Source of the DNA: Candidatus Woesebacteria bacterium RIFCSPHIGHO2_01_FULL_44_10
GTDB lineage: Bacteria; Patescibacteriota; Microgenomatia; UBA8517
DNA length: 21,342 nt
Direction of reading: 5' to 3'
Assembly (NCBI GenBank): GCA_001792465.1
Contig: MGGO01000020.1
Location: forward strand, 1 to 21,342
Shown: positions 14,115 to 21,342 of the stretch, in pieces
How positions within the stretch are numbered: the first letter of the stretch is position 1
How the letters are laid out: each line of letters opens with the position of its first letter
Made by a program: the position numbers and the translations under genes
The notes under the pieces: generated by a model
Database searches by the model: none
What the model was told of the DNA's origin: nothing
The model's input: only the letters and a program-made list of their open reading frames with translations

Positions 14115-15341
14115 ATGGATAAGATTGTGATTGTCATGCCGGTGTGGAATGAGGCCAAGAATGTTGGTGAGATGATTGAAAAATTGGTGAGGGAAGAGTT
14201 CCCTAAAATCAAGGCCGAGATGTATCTTCTGGTAGTTGACAACTACTCCAAAGATGGGACAGCCCAGTTAGTCGAAGAAGCTTCTAAGAAATACAAAAAT
14301 GTCACGATCATCCAGCAAGGGGACAAATCGGGTTTGGGTTGGGCATACGTGGCTGGTTTTGAGCACGCCATAAATAAGCTTGGCGCTGACGCAGTTTTGG
14401 AAATGGACGCCGATGGCCAACACCCGCCCGAGTTTGTCAAACCAATGGTTGAGGCATATGCCAATGGTGCTGACTATGTAATCGGCAGTCGCTATATCCC
14501 CGGTGGTTCGATACCTAGTCAGTGGGGAATGAGCCGCAAAGCGATGAGCTACTTTGGCAATTTATTTATTCGTATTGTCTGGCTTAATTTCAAAATTCAC
14601 GATATGACGACTGGTTTTCGCTTGACCAGGGTAAAGGGAGTCTTGGACAAGATCAAACTTCATGATTTAATGGCTTTGAACAGATTTGCTTACAAAGTTG
14701 ATCTTTTATATCAAAGTCTAAAAAACTCCAAAAAGACTGTCGAAGTACCTCTGGAATTTCGCCCACGAACTGCTGAGAAGTCCAAGTTCAATGTTAAGGA
14801 GATGATTGCAACTTTCAAAATAGCTATTATTTTGGGCGTCAAAGACAAAATGCGCTTCGTTAAGTTTGGTATTGTCGGTGGGGTTGGTTTTATTGTCAAT
14901 TATGTTGGGCTTGAGCTTTTGCGCCGGGTACCCTTTACTCAGGCAGTAGCTAATTTGTTTGGTTCACTTGCTGCTATTCCTGTTTTGCAAGCGCTTTCAA
15001 CAGCCTCATTCTGGTCCACTGCGCTTGCTACGGAAGCGGCCATCGTTTCAAATTTTATTTTCAATAACGTCTGGACATTTAAGGAAGAAAGAATTACCAA
15101 GTTTTTTGGTATAATCGGCGCTTTTGCCAAGTTTAATTTCACTTCACTAGCCGCGGTTGTCTTTCAGCCTTTTGTCGTCGGCCAAGCGGTAATTCTTTTT
15201 GGCGATACTTCTCTGGTTCGGCTGGGAGCACTTTTCTTTGCCTTGGTCGTGGTTGTGATTCCCTGGAACTACACCATGTACAATCTCTTTGTCTGGAAAA
15301 CCTGGAAACTGCCTAAGTTTTTGAGGAAGTCTCCAAAATAG
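14115..15341 (+). CDS. GT2 glycosyltransferase fused to a GtrA-like membrane domain
   Basis: The protein has 408 residues. The GT-A domain (about 1-240) has MPVWNEAKNV (8-17), VVDNYSKDGT (40-49), the intact metal motif EMDADGQHPP (96-105), IGSRY, and MTTGFRL (164-170), like Dpm1-type polyprenyl-phosphate sugar synthases. The C-terminal part (about 245-395) is a GtrA-type four-helix domain: RFVKFGIVGGVGFI, then EAAIVSNFIFNNVWTF and a final helix ending LFVWKTWKLP. GtrA domains are thought to help flip or place lipid-linked sugars, so this fusion can make a polyprenyl-phosphate sugar and may present it for export. The 3' end overlaps the doubtful small minus-strand ORF by 29 nt. Confidence 0.93.
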   Translation: MDKIVIVMPVWNEAKNVGEMIEKLVREEFPKIKAEMYLLVVDNYSKDGTAQLVEEASKKYKNVTIIQQGDKSGLGWAYVAGFEHAINKLGADAVLEMDADGQHPPEFVKPMVEAYANGADYVIGSRYIPGGSIPSQWGMSRKAMSYFGNLFIRIVWLNFKIHDMTTGFRLTRVKGVLDKIKLHDLMALNRFAYKVDLLYQSLKNSKKTVEVPLEFRPRTAEKSKFNVKEMIATFKIAIILGVKDKMRFVKFGIVGGVGFIVNYVGLELLRRVPFTQAVANLFGSLAAIPVLQALSTASFWSTALATEAAIVSNFIFNNVWTFKEERITKFFGIIGAFAKFNFTSLAAVVFQPFVVGQAVILFGDTSLVRLGALFFALVVVVIPWNYTMYNLFVWKTWKLPKFLRKSPK

Positions 15342-15531
15342 GCCCGGGACGGTATTCGGCTAGGGTGTGAGGTACTCCGTTTTCATTCATAGTATTTTTA
15401 TTACATTCTAGGCAAACGTGTCTGGGAGGAAAATTGATGTGTCCATCTTCACACACATCCCCCTGTAACCTTAAACGTTGAGAATTCGTTTGGATATATT
15501 GACCAAGATGGCCGCCAAATTCCGCAGGCAT
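15313..15531 (-). CDS. Possible small protein with degenerate DUF35-type zinc ribbon
   Basis: A 72-residue reading frame fills most of the 228-nt gap between convergent genes. It contains GDVCEDGHINFPPRHVCLEC, which closely resembles the rubredoxin-like zinc ribbon of DUF35/OB-fold proteins (CxxCGxxxFPPRxxCPxC). The second Cys of the first pair is missing, as if one codon had been lost; the nearby His might substitute. The OB-fold that normally follows is absent, and the last 29 nt overlap the opposite gene. An in-frame TTG at 15588 would extend the frame by 19 residues into the end of the upstream gene. No clear -10 or Shine-Dalgarno site precedes it. It may be a real small protein or the remnant of a longer one. 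Confidence 0.4.
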   Translation of the reverse strand: MPAEFGGHLGQYIQTNSQRLRLQGDVCEDGHINFPPRHVCLECNKNTMNENGVPHTLAEYRPGPILETSSKT

Positions 15532-15569
15532 ACTATCTATTAGTCGTGAAAGTTGTGAAAACCCCACGC

Positions 15570-16727
15570 TTAAAGAAGAGGTGTCCAATCGGAGATGGGC
15601 ATGACGTTTTGACTTATAAATGCGATGGAGGCCAAAAAAACCGGAATCAGCAAAAATGCCAGGACAAATTTAAATTCTTTTCTGGCTAGTGTTTGCCAAA
15701 AAGCTACCAAAATAAAAGGAAGAATGGGCAGAGCGTAGCGGGCTAAATCGCGGTGACTTACAAAAACTATTGAAAACAAGAAAACCCCGACGTACCAGGC
15801 CAGAACTTCATATTTCTCTTTAATGAGTTTTATTAACCCTAGAGCTGCAAAAAGATAAATATAGATTACTTCTTCAAGCCAAAATGTTCCTACCCAGGGG
15901 GCTGAGTAATTAAATATTTGGAAAGGCGGGAAGAAGAGGTGAATATTGTCTCCGGAGTGAAAGTAAGCCAGAAGATCGTTAAAAGTGAATTTGTAGATGA
16001 CAAATAATCCTAGAAGGGAGAGTGGGATGAAAACAACGGGCCAAGCCCTCCAATTTAGACCCTTGGCCCACTTTGCAAAAGACTTGACTCCCAGATTTTT
16101 AAGTTCAGGAATGATCAAATATCCGGCGTAGGCTGCGAAAAGCAATATTCCCGGGGATTTGGTCAGCATAGCCAGGGCTCCGGCAATTCCTGCCCATAAA
16201 TATTTTTTGGTAGTAAAAAAATAGATGGAGGCAATAGTTGCGGCCATGAAAAGCGGCTCCGGTGAACCAATTGACCGCACTGTCAGCCACCGGGCGGGCA
16301 AGAGGGCAAAAACTGCCGTCATCCAGATTACATTTTTGCCATCCGTATATTTGGAAATCAAAAGCGAGAAGAAGTAGAGTGCAAAAACTGAAGAGAGCAG
16401 GGTTATGCCAAGCATGGCATACGGATAGTTGGTAACGGTGGCTACAAGTCTAATTAGGAGTGGATACAGCGGAAAATGGGCGGCGTAGTATTCAACAGGC
16501 AGAGGAAAAGAGAAAGTGTCTTTTACGGCCTGGACGTTATAGAAGGTTTTGGCAACAACTATGTATAATGGCCCATCATAGTTGGCGACAATTGAAGCTA
16601 AACCGTTTCGGGGAAGCGGTATTGTCCAGAAACTGGGTAGACGCAGTAAAAACGGTAACCAGAGGACAAATGTTGGAATGAGGGAAAGCAGAACAATTGG
16701 TAAAAGATTTTTGAGTCTCTTTAGCAT
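15570..16727 (-). CDS. GT-C family glycosyltransferase, PIG-V/mannosyltransferase-like
   Basis: The protein has 385 residues with roughly nine to eleven membrane helices. The first outer loop has YDGPLY (50-55) with Asp51 as candidate catalytic acid. AAHFPLYPLL (82-91) and SIGSPEPLF (152-160) follow; the DG, FPLYP and SPEPLF pattern resembles the PIG-V family of polyprenyl-phosphate-dependent mannosyltransferases. It should use a lipid-linked sugar on the outer face of the membrane, such as the products of the nearby GT2 enzymes. The gene is transcribed divergently from the third GT2 gene from a 30-bp shared promoter region. The sugar and acceptor cannot be told. Confidence 0.85.
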   Translation of the reverse strand: MLKRLKNLLPIVLLSLIPTFVLWLPFLLRLPSFWTIPLPRNGLASIVANYDGPLYIVVAKTFYNVQAVKDTFSFPLPVEYYAAHFPLYPLLIRLVATVTNYPYAMLGITLLSSVFALYFFSLLISKYTDGKNVIWMTAVFALLPARWLTVRSIGSPEPLFMAATIASIYFFTTKKYLWAGIAGALAMLTKSPGILLFAAYAGYLIIPELKNLGVKSFAKWAKGLNWRAWPVVFIPLSLLGLFVIYKFTFNDLLAYFHSGDNIHLFFPPFQIFNYSAPWVGTFWLEEVIYIYLFAALGLIKLIKEKYEVLAWYVGVFLFSIVFVSHRDLARYALPILPFILVAFWQTLARKEFKFVLAFLLIPVFLASIAFISQNVMPISDWTPLL

Positions 16728-16735
16728 TTAAGTTG

Positions 16736-16741
16736 ATTATA
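16736..16741 (-). promoter_or_regulatory. -10 box (TATAAT) of the PIG-V-like gene, leaderless
   Basis: A perfect TATAAT on the minus strand ends 8 nt before the ATG at 16727, so transcription should begin within a base or two of the start codon. Confidence 0.6.
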
Positions 16742-16742
16742 G

Positions 16743-16748
16743 TAGAAT
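16743..16748 (+). promoter_or_regulatory. -10-like box (TAGAAT) of the third GT2 gene
   Basis: TAGAAT ends 9 nt before the ATG at 16758 and sits one base from the opposite-strand TATAAT. GAGGTG at 16751-16756 looks like a Shine-Dalgarno core but lies only one base from the ATG, too close to act as one. Confidence 0.45.
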
Positions 16749-16757
16749 TTGAGGTGA

Positions 16758-17459
16758 ATGGTAAAGATTAACCAGCTTAGTGTCTTTTTCCCGACCTACA
16801 ACGAAGAGGGCAATATTGCCAATACAGTTTTAGCGGCCAAGGAAGTTTTGGAAAAGGTTGCGGATAAATGGGAAATTATAATAGTTAACGATGGCAGTAC
16901 GGATGGCACTCAAGAGATAGCTGAAGGATTGAGGAAAGAGGATGAGAGGATAAGAGTCGAGAACCACAAGAAAAACCGCGGCTATGGCGGGGCACTCCAA
17001 ACTGGCTTTTATGCCGCCAAATATGATTGGATTGTCTACAACGATGCAGACGGGCAGTTTGATTTTGGCGAGACTACAAAATTTATCGAGAAAAAGGACG
17101 AGGCAGATGTCTTTATTGGCTACAGAATTAAAAGAAAAGATGCAATTACCAGAGTTGCTTTTGCCAAGGGTTGGGCCTTGGCTCTCTTTGTATTCTTTGG
17201 TCTCAAGCTCAAAGATGTGGATTGCGGTTTTAAAATGATCAAGAGGGAAGTGATTGAGAAAATCCCCAAGCTTGAGTCCGAGCGGGGCGCGATGATTAAT
17301 GCCGAGCTTGCCATTAAAGCCAAGAAATATGGCTTTAAGATTAAGCAAATTGGCGTCCATCACTACCCGCGAAAGGCCGGGAGACCAACTGGAGCTAGTA
17401 TCAGAGTAATTATTAAAAGTTTTGTTGATTTGCTTAGATTATGGAAAAAGTTAAGTTAG
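16758..17459 (+). CDS. GT2 glycosyltransferase, polyprenyl-phosphate sugar synthase-like
   Basis: The protein has 233 residues, a GT-A fold without C-terminal membrane helices. It has FPTYNEEGNI (11-20), IVNDGSTDGT (42-51), NRGYGGAL (73-80), the metal motif YNDADGQFD (94-102) and VDCGFKM (154-160). All expected elements of a Dpm1-type enzyme are present, including the DxD. It should transfer a sugar from a nucleotide donor to an undecaprenyl-type phosphate. It overlaps the PMT-like gene downstream by 19 nt, so the lipid-sugar donor synthase and a GT-C user appear to be co-expressed. Donor sugar unknown. Confidence 0.92.
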   Translation: MVKINQLSVFFPTYNEEGNIANTVLAAKEVLEKVADKWEIIIVNDGSTDGTQEIAEGLRKEDERIRVENHKKNRGYGGALQTGFYAAKYDWIVYNDADGQFDFGETTKFIEKKDEADVFIGYRIKRKDAITRVAFAKGWALALFVFFGLKLKDVDCGFKMIKREVIEKIPKLESERGAMINAELAIKAKKYGFKIKQIGVHHYPRKAGRPTGASIRVIIKSFVDLLRLWKKLS

Positions 17460-18997
17460 TAAAAAAGTGGATTGCTGGGAATAAACTCGAGTTTGGAATT
17501 TTGCTTCTAATTTTGGTTGTTGGAGCATTTTTCAGGCTTTACAGGATTGGTGAATACATGACCTTTTTGGGCGACGAGGGTAGGGATGCCATCCTGGTAC
17601 GCCGGCTTTTGGTGCACGGTGACCCGATACTTATTGGCCCCGGGACGTCAATTGGCAATATGTACTTGGGCCCGCTTTACTATTATCTGATGGCACCCGC
17701 CCTGCTTTTGGCGGCCTTTAATCCGGTTGGTCCTGCGGTTGAGATTGCCCTTTTGGGCGTGGCGACAATTTGGTTGGTTTGGTATGTGGCGCGGGTCTGG
17801 TATGGCAAAATTGCTGCCGGTGTTGCCTCGGCGCTTTACGCAATTGCCCCGACGGTAATTATTTATGCGCGATCCTCGTGGAATCCAAACATAATGCCAT
17901 TTTTTTCCCTGCTTTTGGTATTTTCAGTCTGGAAGTTTTGGCGGCTTCGTACCTCGCGCTGGGTGATCGTGACAGCTGTCACTTTTGCCGCGACGTTGCA
18001 GTCCCATTATTTAGCTTTGATATTGGGTCCAATAATTGTCCTTTTTTGGTTTTTAACTTTTATATCCTTGTCAGTCAAGACCACCGAAATTAGCGACCGG
18101 GCACCATTAACAAAGTTCCTCAAAAATTCGTTTATCGGATTATTTCTATTTATTATTCTCATGTCTCCTTTGGTTATTTTCGACGCTCGCCACGGTTGGA
18201 ATAATTTTAACGCTATCAAAGTGTTTTTTAGTCAGCGGCAAACGACCGTTTCGGCTCGTCCCTGGACGGCTTTACCTAAATTGCCCGATCTCTTTTTGCA
18301 AATTACGGCCAGGCTTTTGACGGGCTACAATGAATTTGTTGCAAAGGCTCTTCTGGTTCTGATTTCTGTGCCCTCACTTCTATTTTTACTTCTAATGAAA
18401 AGAGTTCCTAAAAACGAAACGTCCGGTAATTTTATTCTTTTTGTCTGGATCGGCTTGGCATTGGTAGGGTTGGGGATTTATAAACAACACATTTATGATC
18501 ACTATTTCGGCTTTTTCTTTGCGGCACCATTTTTGATTGTCGGAGCCCTGGGGGGGGAAGTTTTTGGCCACCTCAACCGAGTTGGCAAAACCCTCTCCAT
18601 CTTAGCCTTCTTAGCATTAGCGGGAGTAAATTTAGTGGCCAATCCTCTGCGCTTTCCGCCTAATCGACAGCTGGCCCGGTCAGTTGCCGTAGCCGAAAGA
18701 ATCGAAGAATTGGCAGCCGGAGAGAAATTTAATTTTGCTGTCATTGCCGAGAGAAATTATGAAGGGGCTTACCAATACTTCCTGGAGAAAAACAACGCGC
18801 CCTTTATAATAGTTGATCCACTGCGACTTGACCAAACCGTTGCTGAGGCGCTTTTTGTAGTTTGCGAATTGCCACCGGAAAAATGCGATCCCACTCACAA
18901 TCCCAAAACAGAAGTTGCCGCTTTCGGCTGGAGCAAGATTGAGGAGCAGTGGGAGGAATTTGGAGTTACAATATACAAATTAGCCCACAGCCAATGA
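17441..18997 (+). CDS. GT-C family glycosyltransferase, PMT/ArnT-like (GT39/GT83 type)
   Basis: The protein has 518 residues with about ten to twelve membrane helices and a soluble C-terminal domain (about 430-518). The first outer loop has FLGDEGRDA with Asp45-Glu46, the acidic pair used by PMT and ArnT enzymes. LGPLYYYLMAP follows, and WNPN on the fourth loop. Such enzymes take a sugar from a polyprenyl-phosphate carrier and attach it outside the membrane to protein Ser/Thr (PMT), lipid A (ArnT) or other acceptors. Protein or cell-wall glycan is plausible here. The start overlaps the preceding GT2 gene by 19 nt and the stop overlaps the next gene by ATGA. Confidence 0.9.
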   Translation: MEKVKLVKKWIAGNKLEFGILLLILVVGAFFRLYRIGEYMTFLGDEGRDAILVRRLLVHGDPILIGPGTSIGNMYLGPLYYYLMAPALLLAAFNPVGPAVEIALLGVATIWLVWYVARVWYGKIAAGVASALYAIAPTVIIYARSSWNPNIMPFFSLLLVFSVWKFWRLRTSRWVIVTAVTFAATLQSHYLALILGPIIVLFWFLTFISLSVKTTEISDRAPLTKFLKNSFIGLFLFIILMSPLVIFDARHGWNNFNAIKVFFSQRQTTVSARPWTALPKLPDLFLQITARLLTGYNEFVAKALLVLISVPSLLFLLLMKRVPKNETSGNFILFVWIGLALVGLGIYKQHIYDHYFGFFFAAPFLIVGALGGEVFGHLNRVGKTLSILAFLALAGVNLVANPLRFPPNRQLARSVAVAERIEELAAGEKFNFAVIAERNYEGAYQYFLEKNNAPFIIVDPLRLDQTVAEALFVVCELPPEKCDPTHNPKTEVAAFGWSKIEEQWEEFGVTIYKLAHSQ

Positions 18998-19989
18998 ATT
19001 ATAGCCAGTCAAAAGAAATTTTAGAAAAAGTTAAGAAGGCAAGGAAAATTTTGATTAATTGCCACCGCGGCCCCGACTCTGACTCAATAGGGAGTGCCTT
19101 AGCTTTATACCAAGTCCTTGAAAAAATGGGCAAGGAAGTTGAGCTAATTTGCCCCAGCGAGATCCCGGCTGCCGTTAAATTTATGCCGGGCATCGAAAAA
19201 ATTAGGGCGGAAGTTGACTTTGCCAAATTTAATTTCTCGAAGTTTGATCTTTTTTTTACGCTGGATTCTTCGAATTGGGACATGGTAGCGGGAGATAAAA
19301 ATATTTCACAGCCCACAATTCCTATTATTGTCATTGATCATCACAAAACAAATACCAAATACGGTGAAATTAACCTTGTTGACGAAAACGTTACCTCTGT
19401 GGGTGAACTTTTATATTATGTTTTGGAAGATTGGGGAGCTGAATTAAATAAAGAAATAGCAACAGCGCTTCTGGTAGGTATTGTTGGCGACACGGGCGCT
19501 TTTAGATTCCCCGGTACGGGCTGGCCGACCCTAAACGTGGCGGGAAAGCTGATGAAGCTTGGGGCTGACAAAGATGAAGTTGTTTTTAATATTTATCATA
19601 GTAGTAGTCTTGAGCTTCTCAAGTTTTGGGGAGAAATTCTTAAGGTAATGGAAATTGATGAAATTGGAAAATTTGCTTGGTCAGCCATACCCCATGAAAA
19701 GTTTGTGGAATTGGGAAGCATCAAAGATGCCAAAGAAACCGCCGCAACAACATTTGCCCAGATTGTCGATACTACCGAATTCGGTTTCATTGCAGTCGAG
19801 GATGAAAAGAACAGCCTGACAATTAGCTTTCGTTCGCGCACAGGTTTTGATACTTCTCAAATCGCTTTAGCTCTCGGCGGCGGCGGACACGTCTATGCGT
19901 CTGGAGCAAGGATCACAGGGCTGCCATTTGATCAGGCGGTGGAGAAAGTGTTGGAAACGTGTCGGAAATTTGCCAAGCAAAATGTTTGA
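18994..19989 (+). CDS. DHH-family phosphoesterase, NrnA-like (nanoRNase / pAp phosphatase)
   Basis: The protein has 331 residues. The DHH domain has HRGPDSDSIGSA (24-35), Asp91 in TLDSSNWD, DHHKTN (115-120) and GDTGAFRF (165-172). The DHHA1 domain ends with GGGGHVYASGA (295-305). All metal-binding positions of bacterial NrnA are present. NrnA degrades 2-5 nt RNAs to mononucleotides and dephosphorylates 3'-phosphoadenosine 5'-phosphate; related proteins hydrolyse cyclic dinucleotides, so the exact substrate is open. The start at 18994 overlaps the previous stop by ATGA and fits the family; an in-frame ATG at 18949 is rejected. The 3' end overlaps the next glycosyltransferase gene by 7 nt. A cytosolic RNA-turnover enzyme between two membrane sugar transferases probably reflects operon packing rather than shared pathway. 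Confidence 0.92.
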   Translation: MNYSQSKEILEKVKKARKILINCHRGPDSDSIGSALALYQVLEKMGKEVELICPSEIPAAVKFMPGIEKIRAEVDFAKFNFSKFDLFFTLDSSNWDMVAGDKNISQPTIPIIVIDHHKTNTKYGEINLVDENVTSVGELLYYVLEDWGAELNKEIATALLVGIVGDTGAFRFPGTGWPTLNVAGKLMKLGADKDEVVFNIYHSSSLELLKFWGEILKVMEIDEIGKFAWSAIPHEKFVELGSIKDAKETAATTFAQIVDTTEFGFIAVEDEKNSLTISFRSRTGFDTSQIALALGGGGHVYASGARITGLPFDQAVEKVLETCRKFAKQNV

Positions 19990-21342
19990 AAAGCTAAAAA
20001 AGGAAATTCTGGGGCATAAGGTGGTATATGTGCTTCTTTTTGCGGCTTTGGTGATGGGGCTTTTTATTAGAATCTACCGTACCGGGGCGATACTGGGTTT
20101 TTATTTTGACCAAGGCAGAGACGCCCTTAAAATTTGGGATTTTTGGCACAAGGGCGACATTATGCTCATTGGCCCAACCACGGGGATTGCCGGGATTTTA
20201 CGCGGGCCGTTTTATTATTATTTAATCGCCCCCTTTTATCTTCTGGGCGGTGGAGATCCGGTTGCCCCGGCTGTGTTCTTAGCAGTTTTGTCCATAGCAG
20301 CAGTTGTTGTTTTGTATTACCTTGGGGCCAAGTATTTTAACCGTACTGTTGGCCTGTTTGCTGCAATTGTAGCTTCCGGCTCTTTTTACATCATGTTGGC
20401 CAGCCGCTGGCTAAGCAATCCCACCCCCATGCTTTTGCTGTCTGTTTTGCTTCTGTGGTGCATGTTTGCCATTCACGATGGCAAAAAGTGGCTTTGGGTT
20501 GTCGTTGCTTTCATTGCCGGATCTTCACTTTTCCATTTTGGTTCAGCCGGAGAGGTGTATTACTTCCTCTCACTTTTGATTTTCTTTATTTGGCAGATGA
20601 AGCGCAAAAATTTGCCAGGCGTCAAGATAATTCTCGTGAGCATTGGGGCATTTGTTTTTACGGCATTGCCTCAAGTTATTTTTGATATTAAAAGTGGCGG
20701 GCTACTGCGGGCAAGTATTGCCAAGTTTTTAATAGGTGAGAAAAGCTTTAAGATTTCATTTTGGGAAGTGATGGGGCAGCGCTTTAAGTTTTATTACGAT
20801 GTTTTTGCCAGTAAAATATTTCATTGGATAAGACCCAGGGAACTGGCCTTGTTGGCAGTTGTGGGAGGCTCGTTTTTGATTTTCTTTAGGAAGCTTTGGA
20901 AGAGCGATTATTTCAAAATTACCTTCTTGCTTTTTGCCTCCCCAATTGTGGGCTTGTTTTTTTTTCAAGGCAATTTTGGCAACATTTATGATTACTACTT
21001 AACCGGTTATTATCTGATTTTTGTTTTGCTTTTTGCGATTGTTTTGGTCGAGATCTGGAAACTCAAATGGCTGGGCAAAGCTTTCGTTGCCTTTTTCTTC
21101 TGGGTTTTTATTACCTGGAACGGGATGGTAGACCGTTACAAAATTATTGCCGGCTTTGACGGCCCGGGGACGGTTGTTTTAGGTAACCAAAAGCAAGCTA
21201 TCGATTGGATCTACGAGGACGCCGCAGGGAGGCCGTTTAATACCGACGTTTACGTCCCACCGGTTATCCCTCACGCTTACGATTATTTATTTTTGTGGCT
21301 TGGAACAACCAAATACGGCTATGTTCCCCAAGGAAGCGAGGG
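19983..21342 (+). CDS. GT-C family glycosyltransferase, PMT/ArnT-like, cut by the window end
   Basis: An open frame from the ATG at 19983 runs to the window edge with no stop (453 codons visible), so the gene is incomplete here. It overlaps the NrnA-like gene by 7 nt. It has many membrane helices. The first outer loop reads YFDQGRDALK (41-50), with catalytic-type Asp43 but Gln where its neighbour has Glu. LIGPTTGIAG and RGPFYYYLIAP follow. These match FLGDEGRDA, LIGPGTSIGN and LGPLYYYLMAP in the gene at 17441, so the two are paralogues. The end of the visible part begins the soluble C-terminal domain. It is expected to transfer a lipid-linked sugar outside the membrane; acceptor unknown. Confidence 0.88.

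Noticed and set aside
18949..18993. N-terminal extension of the DHH phosphoesterase to 18949
   Set aside because: The extra 15 residues have no family support. The ATG at 18994 makes a normal 4-nt overlap with the previous stop.

Overview
The window looks like a chromosomal fragment of a Candidate Phyla Radiation (Patescibacteria) bacterium, probably of the Microgenomates type. This is inferred from gene style only: very tight packing, few Shine-Dalgarno sites, many start codons sitting directly behind a -10 box, sortase-linked proteins made almost entirely of Asn/Thr/Gly/Asp-rich repeats, many polytopic sugar transferases, and a solitary trmD. No rRNA or tRNA gene is visible to confirm it. 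No CRISPR array, IS element or phage gene was found.

Region 1 (63-6361, + strand) is a cell-surface locus. Three secreted proteins (63-1295, 1397-3505, 3502-4605) share one module of about 70-100 residues, built around a TGDN-x-A-x-x-NTGGD core and a following TGD. They are followed by a sortase (4602-5168), a CAP/SCP-domain protein (5178-6104) and a small membrane protein (6101-6361). The last five genes overlap or nearly touch. The first gene is separated from them by a strong hairpin. The two anchored repeat proteins share a [VI]LGxS[DE]xxGE motif shortly before the C-terminal membrane helix, which may be a non-LPXTG sorting signal for the sortase. This is the best candidate for an undescribed system in the window.

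Region 2 (6375-10596) holds mostly single-gene units on both strands: a YkuK-like RNase H-fold protein, a ferredoxin-NADP reductase-like flavoprotein, an SGNH hydrolase, TrmD (with a heptanucleotide tandem repeat inside its coding sequence), and a large membrane protein of unknown function.

Region 3 (10653-13355) encodes an ABC efflux system of the MacAB/YknXYZ type: a membrane fusion protein, an ATPase and an FtsX-fold permease, as one overlapping operon.

Region 4 (13377-21342) is a glycosyltransferase island. It has three GT2 enzymes of the polyprenyl-phosphate sugar synthase type (one fused to a GtrA membrane domain), a PIG-V-like GT-C enzyme, and two PMT/ArnT-like GT-C enzymes, the last cut by the window edge. 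An NrnA-like DHH phosphoesterase is embedded in it. Together these could make lipid-linked sugars and transfer them outside the membrane, possibly onto the Ser/Thr/Asn-rich surface proteins of region 1; that link is inference.

A regulatory theme runs through the window. At least six transcription-unit starts have a TATAAT-like box 6-8 nt before the start codon, which implies leaderless mRNAs. One divergent pair packs both promoters into 14 bp. No gene-free stretch exceeds 300 bases; the largest gap, 15342-15569, is partly filled by a doubtful small zinc-ribbon ORF.
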